From Methylobacter marinus A45 (GTDB lineage Bacteria > Pseudomonadota > Gammaproteobacteria > Methylococcales > Methylomonadaceae): a stretch of DNA of 64,000 bases. Positions within the stretch are counted from its first letter, which is position 1. Every line of letters begins with the position of its first letter. The notes beneath the pieces are model-generated. The model did not search any database and was not told the DNA's origin. It was given only the letters and a program-made list of their open reading frames with translations. Below, in pieces: positions 58,201-64,000 of this stretch. Location: positions 3,661,917 to 3,725,916 of the forward strand of contig NZ_KB912877.1 in NCBI RefSeq assembly GCF_000383855.1. The letters are read 5' to 3'. The translations under genes were made by a program, and so were the position numbers.

Positions 58201-61200
58201 TGACCGTCAACGGCAAGCTGGACCGCAAGGCGCTGCCGGAACCGGATGCCGACGCCCTGCAAACGCGGCAGTACGAAGCGCCGCAAGGCGAGGCCGAACA
58301 AACCCTGGCGGCGATCTGGGCCGAGCTGCTCAAGGTCGATCAGGTCGGCCGGCACGACAACTTCTTCGAACTGGGCGGGCATTCCTTGCTGGCGGTGACC
58401 TTGATCGCGCGCATGCGCCAGGCCGGGCTGAATACCGACGTGCGGGAACTGTTCGCCGCGCCGACGCTGGCCGGACTGGCGGCACTGGCCGATAGCGGCA
58501 ACGCCTCCGAGCAACTGGTTATCCCTCCCAACCGTATTCCGGTCGGCTGCACGGCCATTACCCCGGACCTGCTGCCGCTGGTCAGCCTGGAACAGGCCGA
58601 TATCGACCGCATCACGGCCGCCGTGCCGGGCGGGGCGGCCAACGTGCAGGACATCTATCCGCTGGCGCCGCTGCAGGAAGGCATTCTGTTCCACCACCTG
58701 ATGGAATCCGAAGGGGATGCCTACCTGATGCCGGTCCTGATGGCGTTCGATACGCGCGAGCGTCTCGATGGATTCTTGACAGCTCTGCAGGCGGTGATCG
58801 ACCGCCACGACATCCTGCGCACGGCCGTGGCCTGGGAAGGCCTGCCGGAACCGGTGCAGGTGGTCTGGCGCGCAGCGAAACTGGCGATTGAGGACGTCGT
58901 CATCGACCCTGAAGCGGGCGAGACGGCCGAACAATTGGCGGAACGCTACGATCCGAGACAGTATCGCCTCGACATGAGAGTCGCTCCGTTGATCAACGGG
59001 TTCATCGCCTATGATCCCGGGGAAGGGCGCTGGCTGCTGTTGCTGTTGGCTCACCATTTGGCGTTCGATAATACCGCGCTGGACCTCCTGCTGGAGGAGA
59101 TCCGGATGCACCAGCTGGGCCAGGCAGAGCAATTGCCGGCGCCGCTGCCGTTCCGCAATTTCGTCGCACAGTCGCGGCTGGGAATGAAGCCGGAAGAGCA
59201 CGAAGCCTTTTTCCGCGGCATGCTGGCGGATGTCGACGAGCCCACGGCACCGTTCGGCCTGCTCGACGTCCTGGGCGACGGCAGCCGGGCTCAGGAAGCC
59301 AGGCTAGCCATCGCCCAGGACCTGGCGCGCCGGGTGCGGGAACAGGCCAGGTCCCTGGGCATCAGCGCCGCCGGTTTGTTTCATCTGGCCTGGGCCAGTG
59401 TTTTGGCTCGGACTTCCGGGCGCGATGACGTGGTCTTCGGCACGGTGCTGTTCGGGCGCATGCAGGGCGGCGAGGGCGCTGACCGGACGCTGGGGATGTT
59501 CATCAACACCTTGCCGCTGCGAGTGCGGCTGGCCCAGGGCAGTGTCCTGGAACAGGTCCGTGACGTGCAGAGTCGGCTGGCCGGCCTGCTGCGCCATGAA
59601 CATGTGCCGCTGAGCCTGGCGCAACGCTGCAGCGGCGTGCAGGCGCCGGCGCCGTTGTTCAGCGCGCTGCTCAACTACCGGTACAGCCAGACCGAGGGAT
59701 CGGCGGGCAGCGTCGCCGCCTGGCAGGGTATCGAAATTCTGTCATCGGGCGAAGAGCGCTGCAACTACCCGATCGTGTTATCCGTGGATGACCTGGGCGA
59801 AGGGTTTTCGCTGTCGGCGCAAACCCTGTCGCCGGCGGCGCCGGAACGGCTGTGCGCCCTGATGCACAGGGCGCTGGAAAACCTGCTCGACGCCCTGGAA
59901 AGCGCACCGGACACTGCCATGCGCCGGATCGGCGTGCTGCCGGAGGCCGAGCGCCGCCAGGTGCTTTACGACTGGAACGCCACCCAGGCCGACTATCCCA
60001 GGGACCGCTGCCTTCACGAACTGTTCGAGGCACAGGTTGCCCGCAGCCCCGAGGCCGATGCCGTGGTATGGGACGGCAAGCGGCTGAGTTACGCCGAGCT
60101 CAATGCCCGGGCCAACCGCCTGGCGCACTACCTGCGCAGCCTGGGCGTGAAGCCCGACGACCGGGTGGCGATCTGCCTGGAACGCGGCTTCGAGCTGGTG
60201 ATCAGCCTGCTGGCCGTGCTCAAGGCGGGGGCAGCCTATGTGCCGCTGGACCCGGCGTATCCCGAGGAGCGGCTGGCCTACATGCTGGCCGATAGCGTTC
60301 CGCTGGCGCTGTTGACCGATGCCGGGCTCAAGGCCCGGCTGGCAGAGCGCTCAGGCGGCGCCAGAGTGATCGATCTTTCAAGTGACGCGGCACAATGGGC
60401 TCATCAGCCCTCCGATAATCCGGACCTGGCGGCAGTCGGCCTGACCCCGCGGCATCTGGCCTATGTGATCTACACCTCCGGCTCCACCGGCCAGCCCAAG
60501 GGCGTCATGGTGCCGCACGCCGGCGTGATGAACCTGGTCAGCTGGCACAACCGGCAGTTCCAGGTGAGCGCCGCCGACCGGGCCACGCAACTGGCGGGCC
60601 TGGCCTTCGACGCCAGCGCCTGGGAAACCTGGCCGTACCTGCTGGCCGGCGCCAGCCTGCACCTGGTCCGGCCCGAACTGCTGGGCCAGCCGGAGGCGCT
60701 GTGGCAACGGCTGGCCGACGATCGCATCACGGTGGCGTTCATGCCGACGCCGCTGGCGGAACTGATGCTGACGACCCCCCGGCCCGAACAGCTGGCCCTG
60801 CGCTGCCTGCTGGCCGGCGGCGACCGGCTGCACGGCTATCCGCCGGCCGGATTGCCGTTCGAATTGGTCAACAACTACGGCCCCACCGAGAACAGCGTGG
60901 TTTCGACCTCCTGCCCGGTGCCGGCCGGAAATGAGGGCCTGCCGCCGATCGGCAAGCCCATCGCCAACACCCACGTCTACCTGCTGGACTCTCATCTCGA
61001 ACCCGTTCCGGTCGGCGTCATGGGCGAGCTGTATGTGGGCGGCGCCGGGCTGGCGAGAGGCTATCTGAACCGGCCCGAGCTGACCGCCGAACGCTTTATC
61101 GCCGATCCATTCAACAACGATCCCCAGGCCCGGCTGTACAAGACCGGCGACCTGGGCCGCTGGCGGGAAGACGGCAGCATCGAATTCCTGGGCCGCAATG

Positions 61201-64000
61201 ATTTTCAGGTCAAGGTGCGCGGCTTCCGCATCGAGCTGGGCGAGATCGAGGCGCAGCTGGCCGCTTGTCCTGGCGTGCACGAGGCCGTCGTCATTGCCCG
61301 TGAAGACCATCCCGGCGACAAGCGCCTGGTAGCCTATCTGACGGCTTCCGCCGAGCTCAACATTGATGAACTGCGTGCCCAGCTCAAGGCCGTGCTGCCC
61401 GAGTACATGGTGCCCAGCGCCTTTATGATCCTGGACGCGCTGCCGCTGACCCCGAACGGCAAACTGGACCGCAAGGCCCTGCCAGTGCCGGAGGGCGATG
61501 CTTATGGCGCACGTGAGTATGAAGCGCCGCAAGGTGAGCAGGAGGAAGCCCTGGCGGCGATCTGGCAGGATATCCTAGGGATCGAGCGCGTCGGACGCCA
61601 TGACCACTTCTTCGAGCTGGGCGGCCATTCGCTGCTGGCGGTGCAGGTGATCACCCGCATCCGGCAGGGCATGGGATGCGAGCTGGCCTTGCGCGACCTG
61701 TTCGACCATCCGGTCCTGCAGGATCTGGCCAGACAGCTGCAACAGAGCGATGCAAACACTCTGGCGCCGATCGAGCGAGCCGATCGCGGCCAGCCTTTGC
61801 CGCTATCCTTCGCCCAGCAACGGCTCTGGTTCATCGCCCAGATGGAAGGCGCCAGCGAAGCCTACCATATCGCCGGCGGGATACGGCTGACGGGCGTGCT
61901 GGATGAGGCGGCCCTGCGGCGCGCGCTGGACCGGATCGTGGCCCGCCACGAGGCCTTGCGCACGCTCTTCATCGAGCAGGACGGCGAGGCCAGTCAACTG
62001 ATTCTGAACACTAACGGCGGCTTCACGCTCTTGGAACACGATCTCAGTACCGACGCCAGCCCCTCGGCCGCCTTGGCCCGGCTCTCCGAACAGGAAGCCC
62101 AGGCGCCGTTCGATCTGGCCCGGGGCCCGCTGGCGCGAGGCCGCCTGGTCCGGCTGGCGGCCGACGAACACGTGTTGCTGATCACCCTGCATCACATCAT
62201 TGCCGACGGCTGGTCCATGGGCGTGCTGATCGACGAACTGGGCCGCCTCTACGCGAGCTACAGCCGCGGCGAAGGCGACCCCTTGCCGCCGCTGCCGATC
62301 CAGTACGCCGACTATGCCGTCTGGCAGCGGCGCTGGGTCGAAGGCGAACAGCTGCACACCCAGGCGGCTTACTGGCGACAGACCCTTGCGGGCGCGCCCG
62401 CCCTGCTGGAACTGCCCAGTGACCGGCCGAGGCCGGCGCAGCAGGACTATGCCGGCGCCCAGCTGGCCGTCCGGCTGGACGCCGACCTCAGCGCGCGGCT
62501 CAAAGCCTTCAGCCAGCAGCACGGCGCGACCCTGTTCATGACCCTGCTGGCCGGCTGGGCCCTGACCCTGTCGCGGCTCTCGGGCCAAGACGATGTGGTG
62601 ATCGGTACGCCTTCGGCCAACCGGGGGCGGGCCGAAATCGAGGGCCTGATCGGCTTCTTCGTCAACACCCTGGCCCTGCGGATCGACCTGTCGGATTCGC
62701 CCACGGTCGCGGATTTGGTCGAGCGAGTCAAAATCCAGACCCTCAATGCCCAGGCCCACCAGGACATCCCGTTCGAACAGGTCGTCGAAATCGTGCAGCC
62801 GCCTCGCAGCCTCGCGCATGCCCCGTTGTTCCAGGTCATGTTCGGCTGGCAAAACACGCCCGGCTGGGAGCTGAGCCTGTCCGGCCTCAGCCTGGCGCCG
62901 GTGGATGTGGCGCACGCTAGCGCCCAATTCGACCTGAGCCTCTTGCTGAGAGAAGACGGCGACGCCATCGTCGGCAGTCTCGAATATGCCACGGCGCTGT
63001 TTGACCAAGACACCGTCGCCCGTTACCTGGGCTACTGGCAAGCCCTGCTGGCCGGCATGGTGGCGGACGACAGCCAGGCCGTCACCCGTTTGCCGATGCT
63101 CGGCGAGGCCGAGCGCCGCCAGGTGCTGTACGGCTGGAACGCCACCCAGGCCGACTATCCTAAAGCGAGTTGCGTCCACGAACTGTTCGAGGCGCAGGCG
63201 TTGCAAACACCCGAGGCCGATGCCGTGGTATGGAACGGCGGCCGGCTGAGCTACGCCGAACTCAACGCCCGGGCCAACCGCCTGGCGCACCATTTACGCC
63301 GCATAGGCGTCGCTGCCGGCGATTTCATCCCGGTCGTTATGGCGCGCAGTGTGGAGATGCTGGTAGCGCAGCTGGCCGTACTGAAAAGCGGCTGTGCCTA
63401 CGTGCCGATCGATCCGGAGTTTCCAGCGGACCGGCAGGCGTTCATGATCCAGGATTGTCAGGCCAGGCAGGTGATCGTTGCGCAAGACAGCGCGGCCGGC
63501 CGGGACTGGCCAGGCGTTCAGGTGCTTGACCTGGCGCAGGCAAACGAGGCCATCGCCCATTGCTCATCGGCCGATTTACACCTGCAAAGAGCGGCCGATA
63601 CGCCGGCGTATATCATGTATACCTCAGGATCGACAGGCGTGCCCAAGGGCGTGATCGTTCCTCACCGCGCGATCAACCGGCTCGTCATCAACAATGGCTA
63701 TGCGCGGATTGAGCCGACAGACTGTATCGCACACTGCAGCAACCCCGCCTTCGATGCCTCGACCTTTGAAATCTGGGGGGCTTTATTAAACGGTGCGCGC
63801 CTACTGATTATTCCGCAATCCGCCGTTCTTGAGCCTGAAACGTTCGCCCATAGCCTTACCGAGCAGGGCGCGACGACCCTGTTTTTGACGACGGCGCTGT
63901 TCAATCAATATGCCGTCATATTGCCTACGGCACTGGCTCGATTAAAACATTTGCTCTTCGGTGGCGAGAGGGCCTCCCCGGCTATTGCCAAGCAGTTCCT
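55236..64000 (+). CDS. Non-ribosomal peptide synthetase, at least 2921 aa, runs off the window
   Basis: The frame is open from ATG 55236 to the window edge. Order: C1 (about 45-470, HHIIADG at 176); A1 (486-995); T1 (Ser 1050); C2 (1120-1545, HHLAFDN at 1273); A2 (1572-2078); T2 (Ser 2132); C3 (2185-2610, HHIIADG at 2319); A3 (2627 onward, cut). A1 specificity residues, DLEHNTTVS-K with the unusual SVEEIF segment, match no code I know. A2 reads DAWFLANVV-K, leucine-like. A3 begins DAFLLG, which recalls Val/Leu/Ile codes. C2 has HHLMESEGD, the dual epimerization/condensation signature; C1 and C3 are of the ordinary L-L type. C1 and C3 are nearly identical DNA. No thioesterase is reached. Confidence 0.93.
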   Translation, partial: MKSYSVDKLSTLEREALIKQAIAENLKRKQLKNTSIPHADRDQRLPLSFAQQRLWFLAQMEGASEAYHIAGGIRLTGALDVAALRRALDRIVARHEALRTLFIEQDGEASQLILNTNGGFTLLEHDLSTDTSPSAALARLSEQEAQAPFDLARGPLARGRLVRLAADEHVLLITLHHIIADGWSMGVLIDELGRLYASYSRGEGDPLPPLPIQYADYAVWQRRWVEGEQLHTQAAYWQQTLMGAPALLELPSDRPRPAQQDYAGALLAVRLEADLSARLKAFSQQHGATLFMTLLAGWALTLSRLSGQDDLVIGTSSANRGRAEIEGLIGFFVNTLALRIDLSDSPTVAALIERIKIQTLNAQAHQDIPFEQVVEIVQPPRSLAHAPLFQVMFDWQNTPGGKLSLPGLSLAPVDVARASAQFDLSLSLQEDGDAIVGSLEYATALFDQDTVARYLGYWQALLAGMVADDSQAVTRLPMISEAERRQVLYGWNATQADYPKDRCAHELFEAQALQTPEADALIWDGGRLSYAELNVKTNQLAHHLRGLGVGPDDRVAICAERGPDMIIGLLAILKAGGAYVPLDPAYPEERLAYMLTDSAPAVLLIQSGLAARFADCAPAVPRLLLDADPAPWAAQPGANLDPQALGLTPRHLAYVIYTSGSTGQPKGVMIEHQSLVNYSLGAAEVFELTGADTVLQQNSLNFDLSVEEIFPALLSGATLAPSERLFGMDSDLRPTFVHLTAAHWHTLVAEWERSPDKAREQLAGVRLLNVTGDALSPQKLQAWEALWPDKPTKLVNTYGPTEATVSCTAAYVKHNPEMASVTIGRPMANTRLYFLDAQGEPVPIGVAGEIHVAGDGVARGYLNRPELNAERFIQDPFSNEPEARLYKTGDLGRWLADGSIEFLGRNDFQVKVRGFRIELGEIEARLAAHPAVRETAVLAREDGAGGKRLVAYYTSDADVSVDSLRAHLAEALPEYMVPAAFVPLEALPLTVNGKLDRKALPEPDADALQTRQYEAPQGEAEQTLAAIWAELLKVDQVGRHDNFFELGGHSLLAVTLIARMRQAGLNTDVRELFAAPTLAGLAALADSGNASEQLVIPPNRIPVGCTAITPDLLPLVSLEQADIDRITAAVPGGAANVQDIYPLAPLQEGILFHHLMESEGDAYLMPVLMAFDTRERLDGFLTALQAVIDRHDILRTAVAWEGLPEPVQVVWRAAKLAIEDVVIDPEAGETAEQLAERYDPRQYRLDMRVAPLINGFIAYDPGEGRWLLLLLAHHLAFDNTALDLLLEEIRMHQLGQAEQLPAPLPFRNFVAQSRLGMKPEEHEAFFRGMLADVDEPTAPFGLLDVLGDGSRAQEARLAIAQDLARRVREQARSLGISAAGLFHLAWASVLARTSGRDDVVFGTVLFGRMQGGEGADRTLGMFINTLPLRVRLAQGSVLEQVRDVQSRLAGLLRHEHVPLSLAQRCSGVQAPAPLFSALLNYRYSQTEGSAGSVAAWQGIEILSSGEERCNYPIVLSVDDLGEGFSLSAQTLSPAAPERLCALMHRALENLLDALESAPDTAMRRIGVLPEAERRQVLYDWNATQADYPRDRCLHELFEAQVARSPEADAVVWDGKRLSYAELNARANRLAHYLRSLGVKPDDRVAICLERGFELVISLLAVLKAGAAYVPLDPAYPEERLAYMLADSVPLALLTDAGLKARLAERSGGARVIDLSSDAAQWAHQPSDNPDLAAVGLTPRHLAYVIYTSGSTGQPKGVMVPHAGVMNLVSWHNRQFQVSAADRATQLAGLAFDASAWETWPYLLAGASLHLVRPELLGQPEALWQRLADDRITVAFMPTPLAELMLTTPRPEQLALRCLLAGGDRLHGYPPAGLPFELVNNYGPTENSVVSTSCPVPAGNEGLPPIGKPIANTHVYLLDSHLEPVPVGVMGELYVGGAGLARGYLNRPELTAERFIADPFNNDPQARLYKTGDLGRWREDGSIEFLGRNDFQVKVRGFRIELGEIEAQLAACPGVHEAVVIAREDHPGDKRLVAYLTASAELNIDELRAQLKAVLPEYMVPSAFMILDALPLTPNGKLDRKALPVPEGDAYGAREYEAPQGEQEEALAAIWQDILGIERVGRHDHFFELGGHSLLAVQVITRIRQGMGCELALRDLFDHPVLQDLARQLQQSDANTLAPIERADRGQPLPLSFAQQRLWFIAQMEGASEAYHIAGGIRLTGVLDEAALRRALDRIVARHEALRTLFIEQDGEASQLILNTNGGFTLLEHDLSTDASPSAALARLSEQEAQAPFDLARGPLARGRLVRLAADEHVLLITLHHIIADGWSMGVLIDELGRLYASYSRGEGDPLPPLPIQYADYAVWQRRWVEGEQLHTQAAYWRQTLAGAPALLELPSDRPRPAQQDYAGAQLAVRLDADLSARLKAFSQQHGATLFMTLLAGWALTLSRLSGQDDVVIGTPSANRGRAEIEGLIGFFVNTLALRIDLSDSPTVADLVERVKIQTLNAQAHQDIPFEQVVEIVQPPRSLAHAPLFQVMFGWQNTPGWELSLSGLSLAPVDVAHASAQFDLSLLLREDGDAIVGSLEYATALFDQDTVARYLGYWQALLAGMVADDSQAVTRLPMLGEAERRQVLYGWNATQADYPKASCVHELFEAQALQTPEADAVVWNGGRLSYAELNARANRLAHHLRRIGVAAGDFIPVVMARSVEMLVAQLAVLKSGCAYVPIDPEFPADRQAFMIQDCQARQVIVAQDSAAGRDWPGVQVLDLAQANEAIAHCSSADLHLQRAADTPAYIMYTSGSTGVPKGVIVPHRAINRLVINNGYARIEPTDCIAHCSNPAFDASTFEIWGALLNGARLLIIPQSAVLEPETFAHSLTEQGATTLFLTTALFNQYAVILPTALARLKHLLFGGERASPAIAKQF
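55386..56830 (+). repeat. Long intragenic repeat A, copy 1 (C1 domain of NRPS2)
   Basis: Collinear and ungapped with 61815-63259 at a constant offset of 6429 bases, with only scattered mismatches. It covers the condensation domain and the first part of the following A domain. Confidence 0.9.
58258..60084 (+). repeat. Long repeat B, copy 2 (T1-C2 of NRPS2)
   Basis: Partner of 51650-53470. The two-codon difference lies near 59700-59760, where this copy has an extra Ser-Val-type and Ser-Gly-type residue. Confidence 0.88.
61815..63259 (+). repeat. Long intragenic repeat A, copy 2 (C3 domain of NRPS2)
   Basis: Partner of 55386-56830. Similarity ends in the N-terminal part of the A domain, where the two modules take different A cores. 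Confidence 0.9.

Noticed and set aside
57429-59201. 590-codon minus-strand frame opposite NRPS2 (also 61803-63293)
   Set aside because: Antisense shadows of NRPS domains; near-identical shadows recur wherever the module DNA repeats.

Overview
The window looks like a chromosomal segment of a gammaproteobacterium. The supporting signs are gltX followed by tRNA-Ala(GGC) and tRNA-Glu(TTC), orn, a crcB-serS pair, and an ammonium transporter behind a sigma-54/NtrC-type promoter. A Methylococcales methanotroph is my best guess from overall gene content (membrane pyrophosphatase, protease set, multicopper oxidase), but no methane monooxygenase or other marker is present, so this stays an inference.

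Layout. 0-11 kb: a PAS-PAS-GGDEF-EAL protein with a damaged EAL site, a DUF2934 protein, three consecutive zinc metalloprotease genes (stand-alone M41-like, FtsH, HtpX-like M48), a YbjQ-family protein and an exported multicopper oxidase. 11-16.6 kb: the Lhr helicase and a lipoprotein hydrolase. 16.6-20.5 kb: the ergothioneine pair egtB-egtD, with egtD split by a complete IS1380-family element flanked by a CTAG target duplication. 20.5-23.3 kb: a nitrogen-regulated amt operon and a small DUF2892-like membrane protein. 23.5-29.4 kb (minus): a 1240-residue FAD/Fe-S oxidoreductase resembling NfnB fused to NfnA, rsgA, and a Ste24-type M48 protease. 29.5-36.6 kb: orn, a fused CrcB, a DUF190 protein, serS, a VWA/OmpA lipoprotein (minus), a Sel1 protein, gltX, and three tRNA genes including a duplicated tRNA-Glu. 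36.6-48.6 kb: a patchy accessory stretch with remnants of IS21, IS3 and IS6 elements, two copies of a 166-bp MITE, a second copy of a dispersed hairpin repeat, small secreted or unknown proteins, a membrane pyrophosphatase, a BaiN/YhiN flavoprotein, a hotdog-like protein and a secreted TAP-type hydrolase.

48.4-64 kb: a non-ribosomal peptide synthetase locus running off the window. NRPS1 is C-A(Ser)-T-C-A(Leu-like)-T. NRPS2 is C-A(unassigned)-T-C-A(Leu-like)-T-C-A... with no thioesterase before the edge. The second condensation domain of each protein carries the dual epimerization/condensation signature, so the growing chain is predicted to contain D-Ser and a D-residue at position 3. Upstream lies an array of four 13-bp sites spaced exactly 31 bp apart. 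A 14-codon mini-ORF couples NRPS1 to NRPS2. The modules share long, nearly identical, collinear DNA blocks, a sign of recent module duplication or gene conversion, while the first C domain and one A-domain core look AT-richer and foreign.

The best candidates for something undescribed are the NRPS locus with its 31-bp array and coupling mini-ORF, the fused 4+3 TM CrcB, the NfnBA-like fusion, and the unknown protein co-transcribed with amt. All calls come from reading the sequence; no database search was run.
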